Source of the DNA: Roseiconus nitratireducens
Lineage (GTDB): Bacteria > Planctomycetota > Planctomycetia > Pirellulales > Pirellulaceae
DNA length: 64,000 bases
Assembly (NCBI RefSeq): GCF_008629675.1
Contig: NZ_VWOX01000003.1
Location: 1-64,000, forward strand
Reading direction: 5' to 3'
A program made the position numbers and the translations under genes. Shown here in pieces: positions 35,261 through 45,737 of the stretch (positions within the stretch are counted from its first letter, which is position 1; every line of letters begins with the position of its first letter). The notes under the pieces were generated by a model, which worked only from the letters and a program-made list of their open reading frames with translations, was not told the origin of the DNA and ran no database searches.

Positions 35261-35350
35261 CGGTGCTGGTCGGTGCTGGTCGGTGCTGGTCGGTGCTGGT
35301 CGGTGCTGGTCGGTGCTGGTCGGTGCTGGTCGGTGCTGGTCGGTGCTGGC
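35261..35350. repeat. 10-bp tandem repeat, nine units
   Basis: Eight perfect CGGTGCTGGT units and a ninth with one change (CGGTGCTGGC) stand head to tail. They lie in the 520-bp space 34909-35428 between the tRNA cluster and an RNase Z-like gene, which holds no gene. The period of 10 bp matches one DNA turn and is not a multiple of 3; all six frames through it are repeat translations. Confidence 0.95.
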
Positions 35351-35428
35351 CGCCGGGGATGGCAAAGCCGTGCCGCCCATGCGGGGCCTCCGCCGGCTGC
35401 CGATGCTTTCCCGGGCCGCAATGCGAAG

Positions 35429-36229
35429 CTAACCGTTCCCGACACCGAATGAAAGCTTCATCCGATCCTCGGCCAGTCGCGTCGGGATCGGATCGGCATG
35501 CAACGCTTTCTCCACTTGCCGCCGAAGCGCACCAGGGTCGGGGTCCAGCGGATTGACGTGCGTCAACAGCAACAGTGCCGGACGAGTCGCTGCGGCAATC
35601 TCCGCCACCCGGTCGGTCCAACTGTGCCCGGTTCGGATCGCCCACTGCGACTTGTCGGTGGGGAAATAACATTCGTGCATCATCAGATCAGCCTCGGAGC
35701 ACCAATGCATCATTTCCTGGTCCGTTCGACCCGTCGTGTCGGTCAAGTACAACAAACGCAGCCGTTCCGGCGTGACACCGCCGGATTGCTGGCGGCGCGA
35801 AAAGTCCAAGCGATAACCGACCGAACCGCCCGGATGTTCTTGCCGCTGCCACGACACCGTGCAGTCGCCCAAATCGAATTGCGGCAACTCATCGATCTCG
35901 CACCACTGGACGTCCAACTGGACCGGAAAGACCAGTTCGGAAAACAGGTGCTCGCGGATCGCCGACAGTTTTTTTGCTTCGCCCCAGATTCGCACCGTCT
36001 GCACCGGATGCTGATGCAGAATGTCCAACAGGAACGTCAGCCCGGCGATGTGGTCCAAGTGCGCGTGACTCAGCAGGATGTCCAGGCTGGGCGTCTGAAT
36101 CAGGGCCGGCAATCGAAACATACCGGTCCCGGCATCGAGCACGATTCCGGACTCTGGCAGAAAATAACAACTCGTATGCCGATCTTCATTCGGATGGTAA
36201 CCGGCCGTTCCGAGGCAATGGAGTTGCAT
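35429..36229 (-). CDS. RNase Z-like metallo-beta-lactamase-fold hydrolase
   Basis: This protein has 266 residues from the ATG at 36229, with GAAGAA upstream; a TTG at 36265 is less likely. It starts MQLHCLGTAGYHPN, has the metal motif SHAHLDHIAGL (residues 54-64), LYLTDTTGRTDQEMM and HECYFPTD, and a final histidine in LLLTHVNP. This order is that of the RNase Z/ElaC branch. It may process tRNA 3' ends, or act on another phosphodiester. It lies next to the tRNA cluster. The gap to the upstream methyltransferase gene is 103 bp. Confidence 0.75.
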   Translation of the reverse strand: MQLHCLGTAGYHPNEDRHTSCYFLPESGIVLDAGTGMFRLPALIQTPSLDILLSHAHLDHIAGLTFLLDILHQHPVQTVRIWGEAKKLSAIREHLFSELVFPVQLDVQWCEIDELPQFDLGDCTVSWQRQEHPGGSVGYRLDFSRRQQSGGVTPERLRLLYLTDTTGRTDQEMMHWCSEADLMMHECYFPTDKSQWAIRTGHSWTDRVAEIAAATRPALLLLTHVNPLDPDPGALRRQVEKALHADPIPTRLAEDRMKLSFGVGNG

Positions 36230-36332
36230 CGAGCTGTTCTTCGTGATCCGCGGTGATGGGGCCAAGGGATTGTAATCGATTCGCGCCGCTGGGATTTAAC
36301 GCAACGTTTTGATTCCCGGGCTTTCCAGGGGA

Positions 36333-37187
36333 TCAACCGCTGCGTGATCTGCAGCGTGTCAACTCGTACATCAAGATGGCGGCTGCTACGGAAACGTTCA
36401 AACTGTCGACCGCCGACGTTGCATCCTGCGGAAGCTCGCCGTTGCCCGGGTCGTTTCCGCCAGCCCCCGGCATGGGGATCCGCACGCAGTGGGAAGCAAC
36501 CTCCTGCACGTCACTCGGCAAACCCAGGGCCTCATTCCCGACCACCAAAACGATCGGGCGCCCCTCGGCACTAAACGTCTGCACGTCCACGCTGTTCTCG
36601 CCCAAGGTGGCCGCCAACACGTCCGCCCGTCCGGCGGCAAGATCGCGCAGGTCCGCGATCGGGTCGGACAACTCAAAGTAGCGTCCGGTGAGTGCCGCCC
36701 CCATGCTGACCCGCACCACACGGCGAGCATAGGGATCCACGGTCGAATCATCCAGCAAGATGTCACGAATCCCGAAGGCCGCCGCGGAGCGCAGCATGCT
36801 GCCAAGGTTTTGCATGTCGGTCACGCCGATGGCGGCCAACGCCAACCCTCGGGGTTTCCAGTGCTGCAACTTGCCAAACGGCTTTCGAACCGCGCAGGCC
36901 AACACGCCGCGGTGAAAATCGAATCCGGCCAATTGTCGGATCTGTTCCTTGGAAAGTCGAAACAATTCGGTTTGCGGTGGTATCGGTCCTAACTCCGAAA
37001 CGTCCCGACCGGCCTCGATCACGATCGATTCAACTTGGTGCCCGCTAGCCAACAACCGCTGGACCACCCACCGGCCTTCAACGACGAAATGGCCGCGGTC
37101 GCGCGAACGTCCGGCCGGATGCTGGCGCAGGTTGCGATAGGGAACGAGCCGCGCATCATTGACGGCCACCTCAACAAACCGACTCAC
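36333..37187 (-). CDS. TrmH/SpoU-family RNA 2'-O-methyltransferase
   Basis: This 284-residue protein has an N-terminal L30e-like substrate domain (residues about 15-110: HFVVEGRWVVQRLLASGHQV). The SPOUT catalytic domain shows NLGSMLRSAAAFG (motif 1), VLVVGNEALGLP (motif 2) and LNVSVAAAILMYEL (motif 3), the SAM-binding knot. It methylates ribose in rRNA or tRNA; the exact target cannot be read from sequence. Its start overlaps the upstream gene's stop by 4 bp. Confidence 0.88.
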   Translation of the reverse strand: MSRFVEVAVNDARLVPYRNLRQHPAGRSRDRGHFVVEGRWVVQRLLASGHQVESIVIEAGRDVSELGPIPPQTELFRLSKEQIRQLAGFDFHRGVLACAVRKPFGKLQHWKPRGLALAAIGVTDMQNLGSMLRSAAAFGIRDILLDDSTVDPYARRVVRVSMGAALTGRYFELSDPIADLRDLAAGRADVLAATLGENSVDVQTFSAEGRPIVLVVGNEALGLPSDVQEVASHCVRIPMPGAGGNDPGNGELPQDATSAVDSLNVSVAAAILMYELTRCRSRSG

Positions 37188-38269
37188 GAGGGGTCCCTGG
37201 CGGATCGTCCTGAGTCAGAGAGCCTTTGCAACTTTGCCGGCCGTCCCTCGCTGGTAACCCAAACCTGTCCCCGGTCGTCGACAGCAATGGCTTCCACCTG
37301 ACGCAACTTCGGCAAATCGATCACCTGTGGAACCTGCCGAATCGTGGTCACCAGGGAAGCGTCTTCGGGAACCTTAAAACGGAATGCCTGCAGGTAGCCG
37401 GTGACCCACAAGTCGCCGGTCAGCGGGCAACGATCCATTCCCGATGCCAGCGGAATCGCGACGGCGCCTACGGGCTTGGCGACCAGTCGGCGAACACCGC
37501 CCTTCGCGCCGGCGGCGCCACGCGCCGGCAACGGCAACTCATACAACTTGGTAAACAACACCGACTTGGTCAGCATCAGGATGCGACGATTGGCCGGATC
37601 AACCGCAACGGCTTCGCAGTCGTGGGGACCATCGGCATACGTCACTTCCAATGTCTGAAACGCTTTGACGCGGCTCTCGCTCCGCGGGTCCGGTTCGTCG
37701 AACAAATACAGGACAACCGATCGGCGGCGGCCGTCGTTGTCACCCACGTCGGCCACCAGCAATCGCGAAACCTGATCGTCCCGAAACGACGCGGCATCTT
37801 CCCAATCGACCGCGTCCACGTTCGCCAACGTCAGTTGCCCGCAGCACGTTCCGTCGGCGTCGAATGCGAACATTCGGGCTTGGTCGCCGGAATCGTTGTG
37901 GGTCCAAAAACACGACCGGTCGACACCGGAAAAGGCCAACCCGCTACTTTCGCTCAGCAGCGGACAAACCAGTTCCAACGCGGATTCGCCGCGCGCGACC
38001 GCGGAGTCAGACGGTTCCCATGCATGCAACACCGCGGTGCCATTCCGGCGGCCGGCGTCTGGCCCGATCACGCCCAGCCCGATCACGCCCAGCCCGATCA
38101 CGGCCGCGATCGCAACACGCAACACCGCGGGGCCGCAGCGGCTGGCCGCTTGGCTGAAGACGGCTGCCGGGATCGCGGCCTGACAGCCTGGGGGCCAAAA
38201 AGTGGGCAACCACCCGACTCGGAGCCGAGAAGCGATTGCCTGGAGACGGAGGTGGCGGCTCACGATCAA
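37184..38269 (-). CDS. exported beta-propeller-like protein
   Basis: This 361-residue protein has a hydrophobic segment (about residues 45-70) containing a pentad repeat [17 protein letters not shown]; the DNA repeats in 15-bp units near 38062-38105. It probably acts as a membrane anchor or signal. The remainder is beta-rich with [46 protein letters not shown] and [12 protein letters not shown] blades, ending [19 protein letters not shown]. This suggests a six- or seven-bladed propeller like SdiA-regulated or phytase-like proteins. Both ends overlap neighbours by 4 bp, so it is translated with the methyltransferase and the aldolase. Confidence 0.6.
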   Translation of the reverse strand: MIVSRHLRLQAIASRLRVGWLPTFWPPGCQAAIPAAVFSQAASRCGPAVLRVAIAAVIGLGVIGLGVIGPDAGRRNGTAVLHAWEPSDSAVARGESALELVCPLLSESSGLAFSGVDRSCFWTHNDSGDQARMFAFDADGTCCGQLTLANVDAVDWEDAASFRDDQVSRLLVADVGDNDGRRRSVVLYLFDEPDPRSESRVKAFQTLEVTYADGPHDCEAVAVDPANRRILMLTKSVLFTKLYELPLPARGAAGAKGGVRRLVAKPVGAVAIPLASGMDRCPLTGDLWVTGYLQAFRFKVPEDASLVTTIRQVPQVIDLPKLRQVEAIAVDDRGQVWVTSEGRPAKLQRLSDSGRSARDPS

Positions 38270-39249
38270 ATCTTCAGCTGTGACATGACTTGCTGGACGA
38301 TTTTGTCGATGGTGTCATGCGGCATCACGGGCGAGTCCGCTTCGACAAATTCCCGAACCAAATCATCGATCTGACGCTGTGCCGCGGCAACGGCATCCTT
38401 CTGAGAATCCGACAATGGCACCCGCCCCGGACCGAGGTCCCAGCCGCGCGAACGCGCGCCGGCACGAAAACCTTCCGGGAACTCGCCGATGGAAATCATC
38501 GCGTCAAATAGCGGCAGCAATTGATACTGCAGTTTCATCGCCCGATCGATGTCTCCACCAACCACGGCACGGTGAATGGCGTGCGTCAATTCCGGAACCA
38601 CACCGCTGGTCGCATTGGTACCGCCATCGGCACCGGCCACCAACATTGGAACCAAGGCGGCATCCCAGCCGGTCAGGAAAGAGAAATCCTCTCGCAAGGG
38701 GCGGATCTGCGAGATCATCCGCATCATGTTCGGAAGATCGCCAGACGAATCTTTGATGCCGATCACGCGAGGACACTCCGAGGCCAACCGCACCACGGTG
38801 TCGACTGAGATCGGAGAGGCGAACAGGGGGATGTTGTACAGCGTCACATCCACCGACACCGTCTGGGCGATCTGTCGAAAGTAGGCGTACACGCCCTGAT
38901 CGGACAGGCGATAGTAAAAGGGCGCAACGATCGCCACGGCGCGGACGCCCATCGCGCCATAGGCGTCACAGGCGGCGATGGTCTCCTTGACGTTGGCTTC
39001 GGCAGCACCCGCCAAAATCGGCACCCGTCCGGCGGTCTGGTCGACGACAATCTCCACGATCCGACGCCGTTCCTCCGGAGTGAAGCGGACGAATTCGCCC
39101 GTGCTGCCGTTGGGATACAACCCGTCGACGCCTTTATCGATCAGCCAATCGACGTAGCCGCGCAGTTTGCCTTCATCGACGCGACCGGCAGAATCGACAG
39201 GAGTGATGTTGGGCGTCAGGACCCCGGAAATCGGTGCGGTCGTTGGCAT
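38266..39249 (-). CDS. DapA/NanA-family aldolase (dihydrodipicolinate synthase-like)
   Basis: This 327-residue TIM-barrel lyase forms a Schiff base with pyruvate. Key segments are [30 protein letters not shown] (the GxxGE motif), [11 protein letters not shown] (Y138) and [12 protein letters not shown] (K166). The C-terminal helices are longer than in DapA (about 292 residues). Substrates could be an aldehyde sugar acid or aspartate semialdehyde; context with an exported protein hints at a catabolic role rather than lysine synthesis. It is coupled to the downstream propeller-like gene. Confidence 0.85.
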   Translation of the reverse strand: MPTTAPISGVLTPNITPVDSAGRVDEGKLRGYVDWLIDKGVDGLYPNGSTGEFVRFTPEERRRIVEIVVDQTAGRVPILAGAAEANVKETIAACDAYGAMGVRAVAIVAPFYYRLSDQGVYAYFRQIAQTVSVDVTLYNIPLFASPISVDTVVRLASECPRVIGIKDSSGDLPNMMRMISQIRPLREDFSFLTGWDAALVPMLVAGADGGTNATSGVVPELTHAIHRAVVGGDIDRAMKLQYQLLPLFDAMISIGEFPEGFRAGARSRGWDLGPGRVPLSDSQKDAVAAAQRQIDDLVREFVEADSPVMPHDTIDKIVQQVMSQLKI

Positions 39250-39348
39250 GCGTGAAATCGTGGTGGGAATCGGGAAGGGGAGAACGGCGGGCCGTCAGAT
39301 CTGACCAAACATAGTTTACCGGTCGCGATCGTCACGCCGCCCTCGCGG

Positions 39349-39726
39349 TCAAGTTTCCGCCACCACGTGGGCCACCGCGTGGGTCCGACACGCAGACAGG
39401 CTCAAATGCAGTTGTTCGATTTCCTGATCGGCGGCGCACTGCAGAGCATTGCCTTCCAACAGAATCTCGTAGCCGACTCCGGGGCGATGGACGATTTCGA
39501 TCTCGTTCCAGCGCACCCCGCGCCGGCGACACCGCAGTGCTTTCATGACCGCTTCTTTGGCAGCCCACCGGGTGGCAAAGTTCTGCGGCGCATCGGCCGT
39601 CTGCACGCAGTAGTCGATTTCGTCGGGCGTGTAGACGCGTTCGAGAAACTGTTCGCCGTGCGTTTCGATCATTTTGGCGATGCGAACCGTTTCAACAATC
39701 TCCGTGCCGACGGCAAAGATGGACAT
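39349..39726 (-). CDS. acpS: holo-[acyl-carrier-protein] synthase
   Basis: This 125-residue protein transfers 4'-phosphopantetheine from CoA to ACP. AVGTEIVETVRI at the N-terminus corresponds to the usual GxDxxE motif but has E9 where the magnesium-binding Asp is normally found. RWAAKEAVMKAL supplies the second acidic ligand. HLSLSACRTHAVAHVVAE is the conserved C-terminal strand region. The length matches AcpS. It is independent of its neighbours, 100-160 bp away on each side. Confidence 0.9.
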   Translation of the reverse strand: MSIFAVGTEIVETVRIAKMIETHGEQFLERVYTPDEIDYCVQTADAPQNFATRWAAKEAVMKALRCRRRGVRWNEIEIVHRPGVGYEILLEGNALQCAADQEIEQLHLSLSACRTHAVAHVVAET

Positions 39727-39883
39727 GGACGCGCGACGCCTCTGAAGCGAAGAATCGGATGACCAAAAGAATCACGCGAAGGAACCCCGCGTGGATCGAT
39801 CCGCCAACGGTGCATCATAGTCGATTCCGGCAGGCCCCCGCGGAGGTCCGTCAAAATCGATCCGTCGGGGCAGGGACCAGCGG

Positions 39884-40867
39884 TCAGCGAAGGCCGCACG
39901 CGGACTGAGCCCGCGAGAGCACTTCCGCCGCCACGCTTCGGGCTCGTTGAGCCCCCGCCTGCAGTACCGCGTGAACATGGTCCAGGTTCTGTTCCAAATC
40001 CGCTCGTCGCTCACGCGCGGTGGCAAAGTACGACTCGCTGGCTTCGGCGATCGCCTTCTTGACCTCGCCATAGCCAAACCCGCCCCGCCGATACATGGCA
40101 GCCATTTCTTCGCGGCCGGCCGCATCGGCAAACAGGGAATACAGCTGAAACAGGTGATCGTCAGCCGGCTCCTTGGGTTCTTCCATCGGCCGACTGTCGG
40201 TGGTAACCCGCATGATCTGTTTGCGGATCTTTTTGACCTCGCCGAACAACGGCAAAACGTTGTCGTAGCTCTTGCTCATTTTCTCGCCGTCGGTTCCGGG
40301 AACCTTGGCACTGTCGTCCAGCACGTTCGCTTTGGGCATCACGAACGTTTCGCCAAACTGATGATTGAACCGGCCGGCGATGTCACGACACACCTCGACG
40401 TGCTGCACCTGGTCCGCGCCGACGGGAACGAGCTGGCTGTCGTAAGCCAGGATGTCGGCCGCCTGCAACACCGGATACGTGAATAAGCCTGCGTCGGCGG
40501 GAATGCCCTTGTCCACCTTTTCCTTGTAGGCCACGCACCGCTGCAACAGCCCCATCGGAGTCCCGCTCAGCAGGATCCAGCACAGCTCGCTGACCTCCGG
40601 CACGTGCGACTGCACAAACAAGGTGGCTTTGTCGGGGTCCAATCCCAGAGCCAACAGATCCAACGCCACATCGACAACGTTCTGCCGGAGCGTGGCGGCA
40701 TCACGGACGGTGGTCAACGCGTGAAGATCGGCGATGAAGTAAAAGCCGTCGTTGCCGTCCTGCAAATCGATGTACTGACGAATCGCTCCGAAGTAATTGC
40801 CCCAGTGGGGCCGCCCGGTGGGCTGAATCCCGGAGAGGACCCGTTTCGGTGTTGCAGCGTCCGTCAT
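39884..40867 (-). CDS. trpS: tryptophanyl-tRNA synthetase
   Basis: This protein has 327 residues from the ATG at 40867. Class I signatures are [18 protein letters not shown] (HIGH-like PHWGN) and [16 protein letters not shown] (KMSKS). Tryptophan-site segments are [13 protein letters not shown] and [20 protein letters not shown]. It is the standard bacterial type in length. It is the first leftward gene of the 35.4-40.9 kb block; the divergent region to 41137 should hold its promoter. Confidence 0.95.
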   Translation of the reverse strand: MTDAATPKRVLSGIQPTGRPHWGNYFGAIRQYIDLQDGNDGFYFIADLHALTTVRDAATLRQNVVDVALDLLALGLDPDKATLFVQSHVPEVSELCWILLSGTPMGLLQRCVAYKEKVDKGIPADAGLFTYPVLQAADILAYDSQLVPVGADQVQHVEVCRDIAGRFNHQFGETFVMPKANVLDDSAKVPGTDGEKMSKSYDNVLPLFGEVKKIRKQIMRVTTDSRPMEEPKEPADDHLFQLYSLFADAAGREEMAAMYRRGGFGYGEVKKAIAEASESYFATARERRADLEQNLDHVHAVLQAGAQRARSVAAEVLSRAQSACGLR

Positions 40868-41137
40868 CGAAGCAATTCCATCAGAATCAGGGAGGGAAAA
40901 CGTCAGGCGGCAGATTGTGTTCGATCGGGCCCGTTCTTTGTAGGGCATCGATTGTCAGAACCGACACGCCTGTTCTCGGCCGGTTCACGCGACGCGTTGG
41001 GTGAACCGTTCTCAGTCACCACCTCAGCCACCTCGTCGCCCTCAGCCACCTCCTCGCCGGGACGGTAAACTGGACTCGTTGACCGCTTTCAAAGAATTCA
41101 GACGACTGCACCGTCTCGCCAACCGAGAGCCACCCTG

Positions 41138-42793
41138 ATGCGCTGCGTGATCCTTGCCACAATCGTTTTTGCGAGTGTTGCGTCGAATTCCGTGCCGCTG
41201 CATGCCCAAAGCGGACAATTGATCGAGAATCTGTTCCGGACGTGGGCCAACCAAGAATTGGAGAAACACCGTCCCTCGAACGGCCGACAAGATCCGTTCG
41301 GACCGTCGCCCGCGACGCGCCCTCCGGACCGGGATTCGGATGCACGACGGAACATCCAGGTTGGCAGCGGCCAGGCGGCCGAGTACGCCCGGCAGCTGAC
41401 CGAATTCGACCGACAATTTGACGCGTTGCTCGCGTCGTTGCGTCAACAAGCCGCCCGCAATGGCGACCTCCGCCGCGTGCTGCCCGCTGCCTACGAGGTC
41501 TCCGCCACGGTCGACTCGCTTATCGATCGCCTGGACGGCCTGCGGTCCCTGTCGGTTATCGAATCCGCACACCGCTCCCTCGATCAGCGCTACCGCCAAC
41601 TCTCTTTCCAGATTCGGTCGCTCAGTGGCTTGGACCGGGAACTGAACGATCGGGTGCGACGCTGCGACCGCGCTTGTTCCGAAATGTCGCGGCTGTTTGG
41701 AATGCGGCCGCAGTTCGATCGTGCCGCCTTGAGGGACGTGATGGTGACCGCATCGACCTACATGCAAGCGTTGCTTGACGATCTGGAACTGGCATCGCTG
41801 GACCGCGGACGGGTCCGATCCCTGCAACACGAAGGACGCTTGCTGCGGCAACAGCTGATCGATGCCAGCGGAAGACTGGACACCATGAGCTATGAAGACT
41901 GCGTCAGCCGGTTCACCGATTTTGTCGCCCGCTGGGGCAGTTACCGTCGTCAGATCGACGCCCTTCGAGACCCTCACCTGGACCGACGTCTGGACCGAAT
42001 CAGCGACTGTGGCGACCAGACCTACGCCCTGCTTTGGATGCCGCCACCAGGATCCAACAACGACGTCGCGGTGCTTGCCGGCCGGATCCACGACAACGTG
42101 CAATCGATCTCACGCTCATTGACCTTTCTGGCGATGTCGCAGTTGCCCGCCGATCAACAACGCCAGCTGACGTCTGCGCTGCGCGAGTTGGTGAACCTTG
42201 CCGATGACCTGCAGCGGCGCTCACAACAGGGAGAGCCCGACCGTGTGCTGCGAGAACGATTTACCGATTTTGACCGCATCTGGAGCCAGACGCGTCCGAT
42301 CTTGGCCGACGTGAGAAGCCTGCCACGCGACCTCGTGTCACAGACCGATCGGAACTGCCAACAGCTCCGCGACCGTTTGCAACTGGACGGCGGCTACCAA
42401 CCCTCCCACCAGTGGACTCAGTGGCTGGCGATCGCGGCGTCTCTGGAAAGTAACAGCGAGTCGCTGCGGAAAACCTTGGAGGGCTACGCGCGATCGATGG
42501 AACCTGCCTCCTATCGCGATACAACCCTGAACGCGGCCCGAGATTTTCATCGAGAAGCCCGAGAGATTCACGAATTGATCAGCCGCATTGAGCAGCGGGG
42601 CGATCGCGGGGAGACGGAACAACTTCGCCAGCGGACCCAATCAATGCTGGATGCCTGGACCAGGCTGTCAGGCCAGCTGGTCACCATGGAATCGCACGGC
42701 CTGGTCGGACCGCGGTCGCTGCGAGTGCGGAGGACCCAGCAAGCATTGGTCCCCGCGGTCGGCCAATTGGCCGCGGCGTTGCTTCCCCGCTGA
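41138..42793 (+). CDS. exported coiled-coil protein, function unknown
   Basis: This 551-residue protein has a signal peptide (residues 1-25, ending PLHAQSG). The mature part is almost wholly helical with heptad-like spacing and many Arg/Asp/Gln/Leu residues (ARQLTEFDRQFDALLASLRQ; HRSLDQRYRQLSFQIRSLSG; REIHELISRIEQRGDRGETE). A Pro-rich linker separates signal and core. It may be a periplasmic structural or scaffold protein. I recognise no family. Confidence 0.6.
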   Translation: MRCVILATIVFASVASNSVPLHAQSGQLIENLFRTWANQELEKHRPSNGRQDPFGPSPATRPPDRDSDARRNIQVGSGQAAEYARQLTEFDRQFDALLASLRQQAARNGDLRRVLPAAYEVSATVDSLIDRLDGLRSLSVIESAHRSLDQRYRQLSFQIRSLSGLDRELNDRVRRCDRACSEMSRLFGMRPQFDRAALRDVMVTASTYMQALLDDLELASLDRGRVRSLQHEGRLLRQQLIDASGRLDTMSYEDCVSRFTDFVARWGSYRRQIDALRDPHLDRRLDRISDCGDQTYALLWMPPPGSNNDVAVLAGRIHDNVQSISRSLTFLAMSQLPADQQRQLTSALRELVNLADDLQRRSQQGEPDRVLRERFTDFDRIWSQTRPILADVRSLPRDLVSQTDRNCQQLRDRLQLDGGYQPSHQWTQWLAIAASLESNSESLRKTLEGYARSMEPASYRDTTLNAARDFHREAREIHELISRIEQRGDRGETEQLRQRTQSMLDAWTRLSGQLVTMESHGLVGPRSLRVRRTQQALVPAVGQLAAALLPR

Positions 42794-42967
42794 ACCAACG
42801 GTAGGGTGCCAGGCGGAGCCGCTTCCAGTTACGCTGCAGGGATTCGACGGTTGGCACGGAAGCACCCCGCCGGGTCGTCCGAAGCCGGCTCCATCCCGAC
42901 CGCCCGCTGATCGATTTCCTGTTTGTTTCAACACGTCGTCTCGACGGATCACCCGTCGCTCACGCAA

Positions 42968-44113
42968 ATGGCCATTGAACGCAACCCCACCCGTCCGGTC
43001 CGAATCGGAAACGTGACTGTCGGCCACGGACACCCGATTGCCGTGCAAAGCATGACGGCGACCAAGACCCAGAACATCGATGCGACCGTCGCCCAGGCCG
43101 AAGCGTACCGCCAAGCCGGGGCGGGCGTCGTCCGAATCGCCGTCGACAGCGACAAAGACGCCCTGGCGCTCGCCGAAATTCGACAGCAAACCACCGCGAA
43201 TCTGGCCGTCGACCTGCAAGAGAACTTTCGGCTGGCCGAAACGGTTGCCCCCCACGTGGACAAGATCCGCTACAACCCCGGGCACCTGTATCACCACCAA
43301 CGCGATAAGCCGTGGCAGGACAAGGTCCGGTTCATCGTGCGCCAGGCCCAGGAGCACGACTGCGCGTTGCGAATTGGTGTCAACTGCGGCAGTGTCGATC
43401 CCGAGAAGAAGGGCAAGTACGACCCGCAGGATTCCATCACGCCGATGCTGGAAAGCGCCCTGGAACATTGCGAATTCGTCGATTCGCTGGGCTTTGATCG
43501 CTACGTCGTCTCATTAAAAGACAGCGACCCGCAAAAGGTGATCGAAGTCAATCAACGTTTCGCCGAAACGCGACCCGACGTGCCGCTGCACTTGGGCGTG
43601 ACCGAAGCGGGCATGCCGCCCGACGGAATCATCAAAACGCGGATCGCGTTTGAGCAACTGATCGGACGGGGGATCGGCGACACCGTGCGGGTTTCCCTGA
43701 CGTTGCCCAACGATCGCAAGCCGGAGGAAATTGCCGCCGGCAAGGAAATCATTGACGACATCTACTCCGGCCGCGTGCGGACCGTCGTCAAGCTGAATTC
43801 CCAATCGTTGAACATCATCAGCTGCCCAAGTTGCTCCCGAGTAGAGAACGAGGCGTTCATCGATTTGGCACAGAGTGTTCGCGAGATGACACGCTACGCC
43901 AAGGACCATGACGTGACCATTGCCGTGATGGGCTGCCGCGTGAACGGCCCGGGGGAAACGGACGATGCCGATTTGGGGCTGTGGTGTGGCCCCGCCAAGG
44001 TCAATTTGAAGCGTGGCACCGAAGCCCTGGGGGCGTTCGGTTACGACGAGATTCTGCCGAAGCTTCAGGAAGAACTGGACGCGATCATCGCCCGTAAGTC
44101 CTGTCAGACATGA
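42968..44113 (+). CDS. ispG: 4-hydroxy-3-methylbut-2-enyl diphosphate synthase
   Basis: This protein has 381 residues from the ATG at 42968; upstream in-frame starts lack coding character. It is the penultimate MEP-pathway enzyme and a 4Fe-4S reductase. Visible are [36 protein letters not shown], the cluster cysteines in [11 protein letters not shown] and [17 protein letters not shown] [13 protein letters not shown], with the last acidic NGPGE ligand. The length matches the compact bacterial form. It lies 37 bp before surE. Confidence 0.96.
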   Translation: MAIERNPTRPVRIGNVTVGHGHPIAVQSMTATKTQNIDATVAQAEAYRQAGAGVVRIAVDSDKDALALAEIRQQTTANLAVDLQENFRLAETVAPHVDKIRYNPGHLYHHQRDKPWQDKVRFIVRQAQEHDCALRIGVNCGSVDPEKKGKYDPQDSITPMLESALEHCEFVDSLGFDRYVVSLKDSDPQKVIEVNQRFAETRPDVPLHLGVTEAGMPPDGIIKTRIAFEQLIGRGIGDTVRVSLTLPNDRKPEEIAAGKEIIDDIYSGRVRTVVKLNSQSLNIISCPSCSRVENEAFIDLAQSVREMTRYAKDHDVTIAVMGCRVNGPGETDDADLGLWCGPAKVNLKRGTEALGAFGYDEILPKLQEELDAIIARKSCQT

Positions 44114-44150
44114 AGCCCGATTTGGAACGCCAAAGTGAAGCGCGACCGTC

Positions 44151-44981
44151 GTGAAGATCCTGCTGACGAATGACGATGGGGTGCACGCCCCCGGTCTGCA
44201 AGCATTGCAGCGAAGCGTTCACCACGCACTCGACGCTGCGGAGGAATCCGCTGAGATTGTGGTTGTCGCTCCGGACCGCTGCCGAAGTGAATGCAGCCAC
44301 AGCATTGAAACCACCCGACCGCTCTGCATCGAATCAGTTTCCGACCGCTGGTACAGCGTTGATGGGACGCCGGTGGATTGCGTCCGGGTGGGCTTGTTCG
44401 CCTTGGGATTCCGACCCGACGTGGTGTTCTCCGGAATCAACGCCGGTGCCAACCTGGGTGTCAACTTGATGGTCAGCGGAACCTTTGCGGCGGCACGCGA
44501 AGCCAATCTGCTGGGAATTCCCGCCATGGCCGTCTCCCACTACCGTCGCCCCGACGTCGCCAAGAGCTGGGATCACGCGCCAGAGTGGCTATGCGAAACG
44601 TTCCGAGAATTTCTGGCCGGTGTTCAACGTGCAAGCATTGAGAGTACCGGAGGCGCGGGGGATCCCGCTCCGCTTTGGAACGTCAACTTGCCAGCCATCG
44701 AGCCGGAACCGGGTACCGTTCCCGGCCGGGTCGTGTGTGACGTCGATCGTTGCCCCATCGACCGCACCGGTCACATCGATTCTGACAACCGTGTCCATTT
44801 CCAGCTTGATTTCCACGCCAGGGCCCGCGAGGCGGGGCGTGACGTCGATCACTGTTTCAACGGGCGGATGACCGTCAGCAAGTTGTCGGCGTTTCTGAGC
44901 CACATCAACGTTGCCGAAAATCGATCGATGACCCACGATCCCTCACCCCCAATCACCGACCGTGCCGGCCGCGCCGGATGA
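44151..44981 (+). CDS. surE: 5'/3'-nucleotidase SurE
   Basis: This 276-residue protein starts with GTG at 44151. SurE hydrolyses nucleoside monophosphates with a divalent metal. Signatures are ILLTNDDGVHAPGLQAL (D8, D9), VVAPDRCRSECSHSIE, DGTPVDCVRVGLFALG and VFSGINAGANLGVNLMVSGT. The last 20 residues are a short non-conserved tail. It is probably cotranscribed with ispG and converges on csrA 47 bp away. Confidence 0.93.
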   Translation: MKILLTNDDGVHAPGLQALQRSVHHALDAAEESAEIVVVAPDRCRSECSHSIETTRPLCIESVSDRWYSVDGTPVDCVRVGLFALGFRPDVVFSGINAGANLGVNLMVSGTFAAAREANLLGIPAMAVSHYRRPDVAKSWDHAPEWLCETFREFLAGVQRASIESTGGAGDPAPLWNVNLPAIEPEPGTVPGRVVCDVDRCPIDRTGHIDSDNRVHFQLDFHARAREAGRDVDHCFNGRMTVSKLSAFLSHINVAENRSMTHDPSPPITDRAGRAG

Positions 44982-45028
44982 CGGTTCCTGTGTGGCGGTT
45001 GAGATCGCCGGTGGGTTCTGGTGAAGCG

Positions 45029-45262
45029 TCAAGCTTCTGGTTTGCTGGCGACGGCGATGCTTGCGGAGCCCATCGATGCGCTGCTGGGGGTGCCGGACGT
45101 GGGAGCGATCTGGCTACGGACCAATTCGCCACGAACGATGCGCACGTCCCGGGGAGCTTCGATTCCGATGGCGACGCGGTTTCCCGAGATTCGGTTGATC
45201 GTCAACACGACATCATCACCGATCACCAACTTTTCGCCCGCTTTGCGACTGAGAACCAACAT
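45029..45262 (-). CDS. csrA: carbon storage regulator CsrA
   Basis: This 77-residue RNA-binding protein begins with the near-invariant MLVLSRKAGEKLVIGDDVVL, followed by RVAIGIEAPRDVRIVRGEL. The tail from residue 50 is longer than in E. coli (61 residues). It blocks ribosome binding at GGA-containing leaders and may antagonise flagellar or storage genes. An AAGGA ribosome binding site precedes the start by about 7 bases. Confidence 0.95.
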   Translation of the reverse strand: MLVLSRKAGEKLVIGDDVVLTINRISGNRVAIGIEAPRDVRIVRGELVRSQIAPTSGTPSSASMGSASIAVASKPEA

Positions 45263-45737
45263 GGATTAACGTCCTTGAACAGAGAGATTTTTCGAACCAG
45301 TTTTCTTTTGCCCACGTCGTACAAACGGTGTGCCAATCTGTCGTGTATTCGCGGCTTGGCGGCTGATCTTTAGGCGGACTTGAACAAAACACGGAAAAAA
45401 CCGAATGTTTTTTTCTTCCCGTCCAGCGGCGTTGGCCGACCCGACAGGACCGCTTTTGCACTTTGAAAAGCTCATCCTAATATTGCCGTCGCGATTTGAG
45501 ACAGAACAGCAGCCGTTGGTGCGTCCTGGCAGGTTGGATTTATCGATCGGGCCCCTGACACAGCTGGTCAGTCGACTGATTCAAGCCGAATGCTATACTC
45601 GTGCCAGTCCGGCGTCTTTTTGGTCCAAGACCGCTAAATCAAGAGGCAGCGCGGGAGGCCACCACACGCACCTTTGGGACCGCTGCGCCGCCGGACCCGC
45701 CGCCCGTGATCGCGTCGCGGGGCTCACGAATGGACCG
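45263..45737. other. divergent region csrA / UVR protein
   Basis: There is no gene in these 475 bp, although the UVR frame is open back to 45405 without coding character. It holds the csrA leader and two promoter zones. An AT-rich belt lies at about 45280-45430, including TTTTTTT and AAAAAA runs. Confidence 0.4.

Noticed and set aside
35261..35350. Possible CRISPR or coding repeat
   Set aside because: It is a 10-bp head-to-tail array without spacers; frames through it are only repeat translations.
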